A stretch of DNA of 64,000 bases. It comes from Stutzerimonas kunmingensis. GTDB taxonomy: Bacteria; Pseudomonadota; Gammaproteobacteria; Pseudomonadales; Pseudomonadaceae. How positions within the stretch are numbered: the stretch's first letter is position 1; each line of letters opens with the position of its first letter. This document shows, in pieces, positions 9,248-18,842 of the stretch. The DNA lies in NCBI RefSeq assembly GCF_014764705.1, contig NZ_JACXXG010000023.1, positions 1-64,000 on the forward strand, in the 5' to 3' direction. Position numbers and translations under genes: made by a program. The notes under the pieces were generated by a model. The model was not told where the DNA came from and did not search any database. It saw only the letters and a list, made by a program, of their open reading frames with translations.

Positions 9248-10087
9248 TCAAGCCTCTTCGATCAACCAGTCCAGGCGCCAGCTGCCCTGGCTCTGCGCCA
9301 GCTGCTCGGACAGCCATGGCAACAGCTCGCGCAGCTCTTCCTCCAGCCCCCACGGCGGGTTCACGATGGCCAAGCCCGAACCGCTCAGGCGGCTGGCGTC
9401 GTCGGCGGGGTGGACGAACAGCTCGGCACGCAGCAACTTGGGCGCCCCGCTGCGCGCCAGGTCCTGATAGAAGCGCTTGAGCTGGCGCTCGTCCTTGATC
9501 GGATACCAGATCACACCGATGGTCTGGCGCATACGGCCGAGCGCTTCCTTCAGCGCCGTCACACAACGGCTCAGTTCGTCGGCCTGTTCGAACGGTGGAT
9601 CGATCAACAACACCACACGCTTTTCCTGCGTCGGCATCAAGGCCCGCGGTACATGCCAGCCCTCTCCTCGGTGCACGGCCACGCGGCGGTCGCCGGCCAT
9701 GTTGTCCTTGAGCAGCGCGCCGTCCTCGGGATGCTTTTCGTTGAGCTGCAGGCGATCCTGCTCGCGGGTCAGTTGCCGCGCCAGCTCCGGCGAACCGGGG
9801 TAATAGCGCAGCGTGCCGTCCGGGTTGAGCTGGCGGATCACGCCGAGGTAGTCATCGAGCAGCGCCGGGTGCGCCTCGGCCTGCCAGATGCGGGCGATGC
9901 CTTGCAGCCACTCGCCGGTGCGGCTGGCCTGGTCGCCGGCCAGGTCGTAGAGGCCGACGCCGGCATGGCTGTCGAGGTAGGCGAAGGGCGCCTCCTTGCG
10001 CGACAGCAGGGCGAAGATCCGGCTCAACACCAGGTGTTTGAGCACATCGGCGTGGTTGCCGGCATGGAAGGCGTGGCGGTAGTTCAT
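9248..10087 (-). CDS. rlmJ: 23S rRNA (adenine2030-N6)-methyltransferase
   Basis: 279 aa. RlmJ methylates A2030 of 23S rRNA using SAM. The start is MNYRHAFHAGNHADVLKH, the conserved RlmJ N-terminus, preceded by GAGGAGG. The fold motif YLDSHAGVGLYDL and the catalytic LLIDPPFEQADE (the DPPY/F motif of N6-adenine methyltransferases) are present, with IVNPPWGLEEEL near the C-terminus. Upstream in-frame codons were excluded because the family begins at MNY. Confidence 0.95.
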   Translation of the reverse strand: MNYRHAFHAGNHADVLKHLVLSRIFALLSRKEAPFAYLDSHAGVGLYDLAGDQASRTGEWLQGIARIWQAEAHPALLDDYLGVIRQLNPDGTLRYYPGSPELARQLTREQDRLQLNEKHPEDGALLKDNMAGDRRVAVHRGEGWHVPRALMPTQEKRVVLLIDPPFEQADELSRCVTALKEALGRMRQTIGVIWYPIKDERQLKRFYQDLARSGAPKLLRAELFVHPADDASRLSGSGLAIVNPPWGLEEELRELLPWLSEQLAQSQGSWRLDWLIEEA

Positions 10088-10222
10088 CTGATCCTCCTCG
10101 AGAGCCGCGCAGTTTACCCGTCCGCCTTGCGCCGCGCAGGTCCGGCATGACCAGCGTCGTTTTCCCCGGCCACCGACTAGGGCTACAGTGCCCACCCACG
10201 ACGACTGAACGGAGCTGACCTC

Positions 10223-11266
10223 ATGGACCTACGCGATCTCTTCGGCATCGAGCACCCGATCATCCAGGCGCCCATGGCCGGTGCACAGAATCACCTGCTG
10301 GCCGCGGCGGTCTGCGAGGCCGGCGGGCTGGGTTCGATCCCGGCCGGCATGCTCAATGCCGAGGCGCTGGACGCCGAACTGACCGCCATCGAGGCGCTGA
10401 GCGACCGGCCCTACAACGTCAACTTCTTCTGCCACCAGACGCCGGCTGCCGACCCGACGGCCTTCGACGCCTGGCACCGGATGCTCGCACCCATGTTCGC
10501 CGAATTCGCCATCAACCCGGCGAGCATTCCCACCGGCGCCACCCGCCAGCCGTTCGATGCGGCAATGGCCGCGGTGCTGGAGCGGCACAAGCCGGCGCTG
10601 ATCAGCTTCCACTTCGGCCTGCCGGCGCCCGATCTGCTGCAACGCGCCCGCGCCACCGGGGCGAAGATCGCCTCCAGCGCGACTACGGTCGCCGAAGGCC
10701 TCTGGCTGCAGCAGCACGACGTCGACCTGGTGATTGCCCAGGGCCTGGAAGCCGGCGGCCACCGTGGCATCTTTCTCAGCGAGGACCTGACCACCCAACT
10801 CGGCACCTTTGCCCTGCTGCCGCAACTGGTCGCCGCGCTAAACGTGCCGGTGGTCGCCGCGGGCGGCATCGCCGATGCCGGGGGCGTGGCTGCAGCGCAG
10901 ACGCTCGGTGCGGCTGGTGTGCAACTGGGCACGGCCTACCTGCTGTGCCCGGAGAGCCGCACCAATGCGCTGCATCGCGCCGCGCTGAAGAGCCCGCAAG
11001 CAGCGCATACGGCGCTGACCACCCTGTTCAGCGGGCGCCCGGCGCGCGGCATCGTCAACCGCATCATGCGCGAGCTGGGTCCGCTGCCCGAAGGCGTGCC
11101 GCCCTTCCCGCTGGCCGGCAACGCCATCGGCGCGCTGCGCGCCCAGACCGAGAAGCAGGGCCTGGATCACTGTACGCCGCTGTGGGCCGGGCAAAATGTC
11201 AGCGGCTGCCGGGAGATCCCGGCCGGCCAGCTGACTCGTGAACTCGCGGCCGGCTGGCGGGCCTGA
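10223..11266 (+). CDS. Nitronate monooxygenase (2-nitropropane dioxygenase family)
   Basis: 347 aa FMN-dependent TIM-barrel enzyme that oxidises alkyl nitronates such as propionate-3-nitronate. Family landmarks are PIIQAPMAG (residues 13-21), VIAQGLEAGGHRG carrying the candidate catalytic His, and PVVAAGGIADAGGVAAAQTLGAAGVQLGT for FMN phosphate binding. GGAG lies about 8 bases before the ATG. It is monocistronic. It precedes the carotenoid cluster but has no obvious role in it. Confidence 0.88.
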   Translation: MDLRDLFGIEHPIIQAPMAGAQNHLLAAAVCEAGGLGSIPAGMLNAEALDAELTAIEALSDRPYNVNFFCHQTPAADPTAFDAWHRMLAPMFAEFAINPASIPTGATRQPFDAAMAAVLERHKPALISFHFGLPAPDLLQRARATGAKIASSATTVAEGLWLQQHDVDLVIAQGLEAGGHRGIFLSEDLTTQLGTFALLPQLVAALNVPVVAAGGIADAGGVAAAQTLGAAGVQLGTAYLLCPESRTNALHRAALKSPQAAHTALTTLFSGRPARGIVNRIMRELGPLPEGVPPFPLAGNAIGALRAQTEKQGLDHCTPLWAGQNVSGCREIPAGQLTRELAAGWRA

Positions 11267-11348
11267 GTCATTACGCAGTCCGTCGCGGCGAGCCCTGAGC
11301 CGCCGTGACGGCGCGTAGAATCGACCGCACGTCACACGGAATCCCGCC

Positions 11349-11882
11349 ATGAGTCCACTGACCAATACGCTTGTCTTCCTGGCCACCCTGGCCGGCATGG
11401 AAGTCTTCGCCTGGTGGGCACACAAGTACGTGATGCACGGCTGGGGTTGGGGCTGGCACAAGTCGCACCACGAGCCACGCAGCGGCTGCTTCGAGAAGAA
11501 CGACCTGTATGCGGTGGTGTTCGCTGGCGTGGCGATCCTGCTGATCGCCTTTGGCACCGCCGGTTATCACCCGCTGGAATGGATCGGCGCCGGGATGACG
11601 GCCTACGGCTTTCTCTATTTCGTCGCCCACGACGGCCTGGTCCATCACCGCTGGCCGCTGCGCTACGTGCCGCGCAACGGCTACCTCAAACGGCTGTATC
11701 AGGCGCACCGTATGCACCATGCCGTCGAAGGCAAGGAGCGCTGCGTGTCATTCGGCTTTCTCTACGCGCCGCCGCTGCCGGTGCTCAAGCGCCAGCTGCG
11801 CGAGCTGCACGACGGGCCGTTGCGCAAGCACCAGGGTGCATCTAGCGAGGACGTCTCCAGAGACCGTCAGGACGCGGCCTGA
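11349..11882 (+). CDS. crtZ: Beta-carotene hydroxylase
   Basis: 177 aa di-iron membrane hydroxylase that adds the 3 and 3' hydroxyls of zeaxanthin. All histidine clusters of the fatty-acid-hydroxylase superfamily are visible: HKYVMH, HKSHH, HDGLVHHRW and HRMHH. Hydrophobic segments near residues 1-20, 50-70 and 75-95 are membrane spans. It is transcribed toward crtB and its 3' end overlaps crtB by 41 bases. This opposite orientation of crtZ is also seen in Pantoea clusters. The ribosome site is weak (GGA about 9 bases upstream). Confidence 0.93.
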   Translation: MSPLTNTLVFLATLAGMEVFAWWAHKYVMHGWGWGWHKSHHEPRSGCFEKNDLYAVVFAGVAILLIAFGTAGYHPLEWIGAGMTAYGFLYFVAHDGLVHHRWPLRYVPRNGYLKRLYQAHRMHHAVEGKERCVSFGFLYAPPLPVLKRQLRELHDGPLRKHQGASSEDVSRDRQDAA

Positions 11883-12768
11883 CCTGCATCCGCCGCGAGG
11901 CCAGCGCCAGCACACCACCCCCCAGTAGGAACTGCAGCTTCTGCCCTTTGCTGGTCGACACCCGCGCATCCCAGGCCCCCGCGCCGCGCGCTTTCACCTC
12001 GACGCCGATCTGCCGGTAGACGCCATGCGCCGTGGCAATCGACCAGGCCGAGCGCAGCGGCAGATCGCGCAGGCCCTGCGACGCCGAGCGATAGTAGGGT
12101 TCGGCCAGATCCACCAGTCGCGCTGCCAGCGTGGCCAATGCCGCACGATGCTCAGGTAGCGCGATCTCATCTTCAGGGATGCCCACTTCGGCCAGCCACT
12201 CGGCCGGCAGGTAGACACGGCCGATCTGCGCATCCTCGACGATATCACGGGCAATGTTGGTGAGCTGAAAGGCCAAGCCCAGATCACAGGCGCGATCCAG
12301 CGTCGGCTCCGCTTCGGCGCCCATTACCCGCGCCATCATCAGCCCCACCACGCCGGCAACCCGGTAGCAGTACAGCAAGGTGTCGTCGAAGGTCCGGTAC
12401 TGGTAATCCTGCACGTCCATGCGAAAGCCGGCCAGATGCTCCAGCGGGTACTCACGGGGGATCTGGTGCCGCTGAATTACCTGCTGGAACGCCGCAAAAG
12501 CCGGATCGCTCATCGGCTCGCCGGCATAGGCGCGTTCGGTCAGGTCAACCAGCTCGGCCAGCCGCGCCTCACCGCTGTTGCGATCGCCCTCGACCTGACC
12601 ATGCCCCAGCGTCTGCCCGTCGATCACGTCATCACAGTGACGGCACCAGGCGTAGAGCATCACGGCGCTCTGGCGGGTGCGCTCGTCGAACAGCTTGGCC
12701 GCCGCCGCGAAGCTCTTGGAGCCGACGTTGATCGCCTGGGTCGAGTGATCGACGACCTTGTCGTTCAT
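11842..12768 (-). CDS. crtB: Phytoene synthase
   Basis: 308 aa prenyltransferase that condenses two geranylgeranyl diphosphates into phytoene. The two Asp-rich motifs are CRHCDDVIDG (near residue 43) and NIARDIVEDAQIGRVYLP, the trans-isoprenyl synthase signature. The ATG at 12768 overlaps the crtI TGA (ATGA), indicating coupling. Its last codons overlap the 3' end of convergent crtZ. Confidence 0.95.
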   Translation of the reverse strand: MNDKVVDHSTQAINVGSKSFAAAAKLFDERTRQSAVMLYAWCRHCDDVIDGQTLGHGQVEGDRNSGEARLAELVDLTERAYAGEPMSDPAFAAFQQVIQRHQIPREYPLEHLAGFRMDVQDYQYRTFDDTLLYCYRVAGVVGLMMARVMGAEAEPTLDRACDLGLAFQLTNIARDIVEDAQIGRVYLPAEWLAEVGIPEDEIALPEHRAALATLAARLVDLAEPYYRSASQGLRDLPLRSAWSIATAHGVYRQIGVEVKARGAGAWDARVSTSKGQKLQFLLGGGVLALASRRMQVRPRPDGLWRRPR

Positions 12769-14270
12769 CCGGCCTGCTCCTTCAATAGAAAGTCCTCCAG
12801 CATCAGCCCGGCAGTGGCCTTGGCCGAACCGACGACCCCCGGCACGCCGGCACCGGGGTGAGTGCCGGCGCCGACGATATAGAGGTTGGGGATCACATCG
12901 TCGCGGTTGTGCGGGCGGAACCAGGCGCTCTGGGTAAGGATCGGCTCCAGCGAAAACGCCGAGCCCAGATGCGCGTTGAGCTCGTCGCGGAAATCGTGCG
13001 GTGTGAAGATCCGATGCGTGACCAGATCGCCGCGCAGACCGGGAATATAGTGCCGCTCCAGGTACTCGAAGATGCGGTCGCGGTATTTCGGCCCCTCCAC
13101 CGCCCAATCGATATCTGCCGTGCCCAGGTGTGGCACCGGCGCCAGCACGTAGTGGCTGGCGCAGCCCTCCGGCGCCAGCGAGGGATCGGTGACGCAGGGC
13201 GCGTGCAGGTAGAGGGAAAAGTCGTCGGCCAGCGTCTCGCGCTTGAAGATTTCGTCGATCAGCTCGCGGTAGCGCGGGCCGAAACATACCGTGTGGTGCT
13301 GCAAGTGCTCGTGGCGGCGCTTGAGGCCGAAATGGATGACGAACAGCGACATCGAGAAACGCTTGCCGGAGAGCCGTTTGGCCTCGTCGCGACCACGTTG
13401 CTCATGCCCGAGCAGCTGCTTGTAGGTGTTGACCACATCGGCGTTGGAGGCGACCGCATCGGTGTCGAAGCGTCGACCGTCACCCGTGATCACGGCCTTC
13501 GCGCGTCCGCCCGTCAGCTCGATCCGCGCCACCCCGGCGTTCAGCTCAAGCTTGCCGCCTAGATCCTCGAACAGCCGGACCATGCCCTGCACCAGCGCCC
13601 CGGTGCCGCCGCGCGGAAACCAGACGCCGCCCTGACGCTCCAGCGCGTGGATCAGCGCATAGATGGACGAGGTTTCGAAGGGGTTGCCGCCAACTAGCAG
13701 CGAGTGAAAGGACAGCGCCTGGCGCAGCCGATCGTTCTCCACGAATTTGGCCACCATGCTGTACACGTTGCGCCAGGCGTGCAGCTTGGCCAGCTGCGGC
13801 GCGACGCCGATCATGCTGCGAAACGACAGGAAGGGCACAGTGCCGAGCTTGACGTAGCCCTCCTCGTACACCGCCCGCGAATAGGCGAGAAAGCGCTGAT
13901 AACCGGCGACGTCACGGGGGTTGAGCGCATGGATCTGCCGATCCAGCTGGGCCTGGTCGTTGACGTAGTCGAATCTGTAACCGTCCTCCCAGCACAGCCG
14001 GTAGAAGGGGCTGACCGGCAGCAGCTCGACGTAGTCGGCCATGCGCTTGCCAGCGCCGCTGAAGAGTTCTTCCAGCGCTGGCGGATCGGTGATCACCGTC
14101 GGCCCGGCGTCGAAGGTGAAACCCTGGTCGTGATAGACGTAGGCGCGGCCACCCGGCTTGTCGCGCTTCTCCAGCAGCGTGGTCTGGATGCCGGCGCGCT
14201 GCAGGCGGATGGCCAACGCCAGCCCGCCGAAGCCGGCGCCGATCACCACCGCTCGTTTAGCTTGGTTCAT
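12765..14270 (-). CDS. crtI: Phytoene desaturase (lycopene-forming)
   Basis: 501 aa FAD enzyme of the bacterial CrtI type that desaturates phytoene to lycopene. The N-terminal dinucleotide motif is VVIGAGFGGLALAIRLQRAG. The C-terminal CrtI signature is GAGTHPGAGVPGVVGSAK. It overlaps crtY upstream and crtB downstream by the ATGA arrangement, so the three are translationally linked. The downstream lycopene cyclase implies a four-step desaturase. Confidence 0.96.
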   Translation of the reverse strand: MNQAKRAVVIGAGFGGLALAIRLQRAGIQTTLLEKRDKPGGRAYVYHDQGFTFDAGPTVITDPPALEELFSGAGKRMADYVELLPVSPFYRLCWEDGYRFDYVNDQAQLDRQIHALNPRDVAGYQRFLAYSRAVYEEGYVKLGTVPFLSFRSMIGVAPQLAKLHAWRNVYSMVAKFVENDRLRQALSFHSLLVGGNPFETSSIYALIHALERQGGVWFPRGGTGALVQGMVRLFEDLGGKLELNAGVARIELTGGRAKAVITGDGRRFDTDAVASNADVVNTYKQLLGHEQRGRDEAKRLSGKRFSMSLFVIHFGLKRRHEHLQHHTVCFGPRYRELIDEIFKRETLADDFSLYLHAPCVTDPSLAPEGCASHYVLAPVPHLGTADIDWAVEGPKYRDRIFEYLERHYIPGLRGDLVTHRIFTPHDFRDELNAHLGSAFSLEPILTQSAWFRPHNRDDVIPNLYIVGAGTHPGAGVPGVVGSAKATAGLMLEDFLLKEQAG

Positions 14271-15436
14271 CGGTAATCCTTGCGATGCAGATCATGGGCG
14301 GCAAGTGCGCGCAGCGCTTCGCCGAGCGGAACAGGAGGCTTGCCCGAGACGATGCGCAAGCGGTCGCGGGTGGTCAGCTTGGCCGCATAGAAACGCTGGA
14401 TCAGCGGTTCGCGCAGGCGATAGAAACGTTGCATCACCGTCCAGCGGCGATCCGCCGGACCGGCCAAGAACAGCATGCGATTGAGCAGTCGGAAGAAGCC
14501 GCGCTGGCGCCACTGCGCCAGCGCGTAGTCGCGAATCGCCTCGAACAGGCCGGCGGCATCCCAGCGATCCAGCGCGATCAGGTGATCGGCCAGACGTACC
14601 GCATCGGGCAGCGAGTAGCCGGTGGTGGGATGGAACAACGCCGCGGACAGCCCGGTCTGCGGCACGCCGCGCGCCTCCTCCCAGAACGCCGGCAGATCAC
14701 CGGAAAGCACGATGGGCAGCACGCCCTGCTCCTCGCGCAACACGTCAGCGATAGCCCAGCCGCGCGTACTGGCGTAGCTGGCGATGTTGTCGCGCAGCGA
14801 ATCCGGGGCCACGGTAGCGCCGTCGGCGTAATAGGTGTCTTCGATCAGCAGGGTGTCCGCACTCAGCGGCAGCACGTAGACGAAGCGATAGCCGTCCTGC
14901 TGCGCGACGCTGGCGTCCATGATGATCGGCTCACGCAGGCCGTGCGGCTGTTGCAGGCGCAGTTCCTGGCCGAGAAACTTCTGAAAGCCGAGCGCCAGCT
15001 GACCGGTCCGCCGCACGCCGCGTCCATCGATCACCGCGCCGGCCTGCAGGATGTCCCCCGAGCCCAGACGCACTCTTTGTGGCTCCACGCTGGCAACGGT
15101 GGTGCGCAAACGCACGCCATCGCTCAGTTCAGGCATCAGGTACTGGTGAAAGCGCTCCGAGAAGATGCTCGCGTAACCGCTGCCCAGCCGGCGCTGCAGG
15201 TCGGGAAAGATCACTTCATAGCCGGACCAGCGCTTGCCCACCATAGGCTCCAGCCAACGGTGCTGAGCCTGCGTCAGATCGTGTTGGTGAAAGGACCAGG
15301 TGTGATTGCCGCCCAGGGTGTCACCCTGCTCCAGCACCAGCAGGCGCAGATCAGGCCGCTGCTGACGCAGGCGCAGGGCCAAGAGCCCGTTGGCCAGCCC
15401 GCCTCCAACCAGGATCAGGTCCGCATCAAGCGCCAC
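14267..15436 (-). CDS. crtY: Lycopene beta-cyclase
   Basis: 389 aa flavoprotein that cyclises both ends of lycopene to beta-carotene. DLILVGGGLANGLLALRL is the nucleotide-binding start of the CrtY family, followed by GGNHTWSFH, typical of Pantoea CrtY. I place the start at a GTG (15434-15436) with GGAGG 6 bases upstream, overlapping the crtX stop by 11 bases. An ATG 8 codons upstream lacks a ribosome site. Confidence 0.93.
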   Translation of the reverse strand: MALDADLILVGGGLANGLLALRLRQQRPDLRLLVLEQGDTLGGNHTWSFHQHDLTQAQHRWLEPMVGKRWSGYEVIFPDLQRRLGSGYASIFSERFHQYLMPELSDGVRLRTTVASVEPQRVRLGSGDILQAGAVIDGRGVRRTGQLALGFQKFLGQELRLQQPHGLREPIIMDASVAQQDGYRFVYVLPLSADTLLIEDTYYADGATVAPDSLRDNIASYASTRGWAIADVLREEQGVLPIVLSGDLPAFWEEARGVPQTGLSAALFHPTTGYSLPDAVRLADHLIALDRWDAAGLFEAIRDYALAQWRQRGFFRLLNRMLFLAGPADRRWTVMQRFYRLREPLIQRFYAAKLTTRDRLRIVSGKPPVPLGEALRALAAHDLHRKDYR

Positions 15437-16712
15437 TCGCCACCTCCGGTCGTAGTCCATCTGTCCCGAGCGCCGCCTCGATCAGCTCGGCGGCACGCAC
15501 CGCACCGCCAGCCTCACGCACTTCCGCCCCGAGCCGCACCGCCCGCTGGCGAAACTCGCCTTCGTTCAACAGCCGCTGCAATGCGTGGCCGATCCGCGCC
15601 GGGCTCGCCAGTTGCGACTGCAAGCGCAGGCCGACGCCGGCATGTTCGATACGCGCTGCGACACCCGGCTGATCGAAGGCAATCGGCAGCGCCAGCATCG
15701 GCACACCGGCCTCCAGGGCATCGAGCACGGTATTCAGCCCGGCATGGGTGATGACCGCCGCAGCCCTGGCCAATGCTGCCCGCTGCGGTGCGAAGTCGGT
15801 GACCCAATGCGCGCCCTCATCCTGCAGCCGCGCCGCTTGCGCGGCATTCAACCCGCCGCAATGGGCGATCAACAGCTGTACGCCGAGCGGCTTGCAGGCG
15901 CGGGCGATATTGCGCAGCAAGGTATAGCGATGTCCCTGCAGGGTGCCCAGCGAGGCGAAGACGAACGGCCGCGTCGGATCGATTGGCAGGTTCAGCTCGG
16001 CTTCGTTTTCCAGCGGACGCCGCAACGGCCCGACAGCATGAAAATTCGCCGGGAGCTGGCGGCGCGGAAAGTCGAAGCCGGGCACCGTCTGGCTGATCTG
16101 CAGCAGCGGCGACAGGCATTCGCTCAGGGTTGAGCGCGGCGTCAGGCCGAACGCCTGGCAATAGTGCTGAATCACATTGGCATGGGGCCGCATCAGGCGG
16201 TCGTAGACACGGCTACTGTGCAGGTTGAGCTGCTCGCCCCAGTCGGTCGTCCGGTAGCGCCAGGGCATCACCGGCAAGGGCACCAGCGGCTCGCGGTTGA
16301 ACGGCAAGGCACAGGCGATGGATACGAACGGCAGATCGAGATGTTCGGCCACCAGCGCCCCCGCCGGCTCCATCTGGTCGGCCAGCACGGCGTCGACCTT
16401 CAGCGAACGCAGCACGCCCGGCGCCTCGCGACAGAACAATGCGGTACTCGTCGCCATGTCGGCAATGACCCGGCGGATGCCGAACGGCCCCGGTTGCGCG
16501 GCGCGGCGGACCACCGCAGCCAGGCTGCCCGGCGGATGAGACTCGGCGCCGATGGTGGCAAATCCCGCCGAAGGCAACGTCAATAGCTCGCCGACATCGG
16601 CCTGCTGAACGAAAGTCACTCGGTGGCCTCGCTGCGTCAGCGCCCAGGCGACTGCTTCGAACGCGCGCAGGTGGCTGAGAAAGGGCGGCGCGATTGCCGC
16701 GAAATGAGTCAT
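15426..16712 (-). CDS. crtX: Zeaxanthin glucosyltransferase
   Basis: 428 aa GT1-family glycosyltransferase expected to transfer glucose from UDP-glucose to the hydroxyls of zeaxanthin. The N-terminal half has the acceptor domain (FAAIAPPFLSHLRAFEAV). The C-terminal half has the nucleotide-sugar region THAGLNTVLDALEAGVPMLALPIAFDQPG, matching the UGT signature. GGAG lies 7 bases before the ATG. The gene sits 19 bases after idi in the same operon. Confidence 0.93.
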   Translation of the reverse strand: MTHFAAIAPPFLSHLRAFEAVAWALTQRGHRVTFVQQADVGELLTLPSAGFATIGAESHPPGSLAAVVRRAAQPGPFGIRRVIADMATSTALFCREAPGVLRSLKVDAVLADQMEPAGALVAEHLDLPFVSIACALPFNREPLVPLPVMPWRYRTTDWGEQLNLHSSRVYDRLMRPHANVIQHYCQAFGLTPRSTLSECLSPLLQISQTVPGFDFPRRQLPANFHAVGPLRRPLENEAELNLPIDPTRPFVFASLGTLQGHRYTLLRNIARACKPLGVQLLIAHCGGLNAAQAARLQDEGAHWVTDFAPQRAALARAAAVITHAGLNTVLDALEAGVPMLALPIAFDQPGVAARIEHAGVGLRLQSQLASPARIGHALQRLLNEGEFRQRAVRLGAEVREAGGAVRAAELIEAALGTDGLRPEVASGA

Positions 16713-16731
16713 CTGGCGGCTCCGCCCGGCA

Positions 16732-17772
16732 TCAGGCAGTGGGCACTTGCAGCAGCCGCGCCTGCCGCAGCTCGGCGAGCCCGGCCGAACCTGTACAGAA
16801 GCAGGCGATGCGCAGTTGCTCGATCAGCACTTCGAAGTGCTTGACCACCGCTTCACTGCTGAGCATCGCCGCCTGCAGTACCCCGGCCGCCTGCCCGACC
16901 AGATCGGCGCCCAGGCAGATCGCCTTCGCTGCTTCGACCCCGTCGCGAATGCCGCCGGAGGCGATCAGTGGTATGCCGGGGCAGGCCTCGCGCACGGCCT
17001 GCAGCGCCTGCGCGGTGGGAATGCCCCAATCGGCGAAGGCCTGGGCGATCGCGCGCTGACTGACATCGCTGGAGCGCTCGGCTTCCACCGCGGCCCAGCT
17101 GGTCCCGCCGGACCCCGCGACATCGATGGCGGAAACACCGGCGTCGACCAGCTGCCGTGCCACCGTCGCGGATATGCCGGCACCGACTTCCTTGATCACC
17201 ACAGGCGCAGCCAGGCGGCTGGCAAGCGCTTCGATCGCCCGCAGCACGCCTCGCCAATCACGGTCGCCACCCGGCTGCACCGCTTCCTGCAGCGGGTTCA
17301 GGTGCACGATCAGCGCATCGCCATCGATCATCTCGACCGCGCGCCGCGCCTCGTCAACGCCGTAACCGCGTACCAGCTGCGCGGCACCGAAATTGGCCAG
17401 CAGGAGGATGTCCGGCGCGAGCTGGCGCAGCTGCGCGGTCAGGCCCTGATCGCCGGCGGTCTCCAGCGCGACCCGCTGCGACCCCACCGCCATGGCGATA
17501 CCCAGCTGTTGCGCGGCTTGCGCCAGGTGCGCATTGATCGCGGCCGAACGCGCCGCGCCGCCGGTCATCGAGCTGATCAGCAGCGGCGCCCGCAGGCTGC
17601 GCCCGAACAGCGTGCTATGCAGGTCGATCTCGTCCAGGTGCAACTCGGGCAGGGCGCAGTGCTCGAAGCGGAATGCGCCGAAGCCGGTACCCGTCGCAGC
17701 GGCTGCCCGCGCCGGGTCCAGGACGATATCCAGATGATCGTTTTTGCGGCTGACCAACGATTGCTTGCTCAT
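16732..17772 (-). CDS. fni: Type 2 isopentenyl-diphosphate delta-isomerase
   Basis: 346 aa FMN-dependent isomerase interconverting IPP and DMAPP. Type 2 signatures are [33 protein letters not shown] and [21 protein letters not shown], the last binding FMN phosphate. The start [13 protein letters not shown] is the usual family N-terminus; GGGAG stands about 9 bases upstream. It leads the idi-crtX-crtY-crtI-crtB operon, where it would raise DMAPP supply for CrtE. It is unrelated to the Nudix type 1 enzyme. Confidence 0.95.
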   Translation of the reverse strand: MSKQSLVSRKNDHLDIVLDPARAAAATGTGFGAFRFEHCALPELHLDEIDLHSTLFGRSLRAPLLISSMTGGAARSAAINAHLAQAAQQLGIAMAVGSQRVALETAGDQGLTAQLRQLAPDILLLANFGAAQLVRGYGVDEARRAVEMIDGDALIVHLNPLQEAVQPGGDRDWRGVLRAIEALASRLAAPVVIKEVGAGISATVARQLVDAGVSAIDVAGSGGTSWAAVEAERSSDVSQRAIAQAFADWGIPTAQALQAVREACPGIPLIASGGIRDGVEAAKAICLGADLVGQAAGVLQAAMLSSEAVVKHFEVLIEQLRIACFCTGSAGLAELRQARLLQVPTA

Positions 17773-17930
17773 GGAAATCGGCTCCCGGGAAGACTTGTTT
17801 GGACGTGACGCCCTGAAAAAAGTGCTATGCGATCGCAACGAGTTGTACAGGTTTTTGTCATAACGTCCAATCGTTGTACAACATTGCACAACCCTGGTGC
17901 TCGAACTGGGGCGCCAGCGAGGGCACCGCC
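17773..17930. promoter_or_regulatory. Divergent idi/crtE control region with TGTACA repeats
   Basis: This 158-base gap feeds both carotenoid transcripts. It contains TGTACA at 17844-17849 and again at 17875-17880, the second inside the palindrome GTTGTACAAC (17873-17882), then TGCACA at 17885-17890. On the minus strand TTGGAC and TACAAC, 17 bases apart, could drive idi. TGTACA repeats recall sites of MerR-family LitR/CarH light-responsive regulators, but no such gene is present and the spacing here is 31 bases start to start, so regulator identity is a guess. Confidence 0.5.
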
Positions 17931-18821
17931 ATGCAAACGCAGAATTCCACCCTCCCGCTTCCGCAATGCGACAGCCTGCTGCGCCTGCGGCGACAGGTCG
18001 ACGAGCGCCTGGCCATGCGCCTGCCGCGACCCGAGTCGGAGCTGGACAAGGTCACCCTGGCGTTACGTGAAGGCACCCTCGCTCCCGGCAAACGAATCAG
18101 GCCACTGTTGTTGCTGCTGGCGCTGGGAGATCTCGGCGTCGACCCCGATATTGGCCTGGACCCGGCCTGTGCGCTGGAGATGATCCACGCCGCCTCGCTG
18201 TTTCTCGACGACATGCCATGCATGGACAACGCCAGCCTGCGGCGCGGCCAGCCGACCATTCATCTGCGTTTCGGCGAGGATGTCGCCGTGCTCGCCTCGG
18301 TCGCACTGCTCAGCCATGCCTATGGCATAACCGCCACCGCGCCCAGGCTCACCCCCAGGCAGCGCAACGACGCGGTGGCCACACTGGCGCGAGCGGTCGG
18401 TGCGCAGGGCCTGGTGCGTGGGCAATTTCGCGACCTGCATGGCGCACAAGAAGCACAGCAGCTCGATGCGGTGATTGCCACCAATCAGCTGAAAACCGGC
18501 TCGCTGTTCACCGCCGCATTGGAAGTTGCCGCCCTGCTCGCGGGGGCTGAGCGGACGCGGACACGCCATCTGCAAGGCTTTGCCACCGAACTGGGCCTGG
18601 CGTTTCAGCTGCTCGACGATATCGCCGATGGCCTGACGCCCGAACAGACCGGCAAGGACTGCCAGCAGGACCAGGCCAAGGCGACCGTGGTCTCGCTGCT
18701 TGGCCAGCAGGCGGCAGAGCAGCAGCTGGCAACCCATCGAGAGGCCGCCCTCAGCCATCTTGATGCCGCCGGCCTGGGCGATGGCGAACTGGCCGCGCTC
18801 ATGCGCCAGCTGTTCGGCTGA
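17931..18821 (+). CDS. crtE: Geranylgeranyl diphosphate synthase
   Basis: 296 aa trans-prenyltransferase that extends FPP or DMAPP with IPP to GGPP, the precursor for CrtB. The first Asp-rich motif is FLDDMPCMD (residues 91-99, bacterial DDx4D form) and the second is [13 protein letters not shown] (residues 53-58) binds pyrophosphate. I begin at MQTQNSTL with GAGG 8 bases upstream. It is transcribed divergently from the rest of the cluster, unlike Pantoea where crtE heads the main operon. Housekeeping IspA is less likely given the context. Confidence 0.92.
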   Translation: MQTQNSTLPLPQCDSLLRLRRQVDERLAMRLPRPESELDKVTLALREGTLAPGKRIRPLLLLLALGDLGVDPDIGLDPACALEMIHAASLFLDDMPCMDNASLRRGQPTIHLRFGEDVAVLASVALLSHAYGITATAPRLTPRQRNDAVATLARAVGAQGLVRGQFRDLHGAQEAQQLDAVIATNQLKTGSLFTAALEVAALLAGAERTRTRHLQGFATELGLAFQLLDDIADGLTPEQTGKDCQQDQAKATVVSLLGQQAAEQQLATHREAALSHLDAAGLGDGELAALMRQLFG

Positions 18822-18842
18822 ATGGAGCGACCCCGTGTTGAC

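Noticed and set aside
11842..13287. A possible N-terminal extension of CrtB into crtI
   Set aside because: The extension is Arg-rich sequence from an alternative frame of crtI; the ATGA overlap at 12765-12768 marks the true crtB start.
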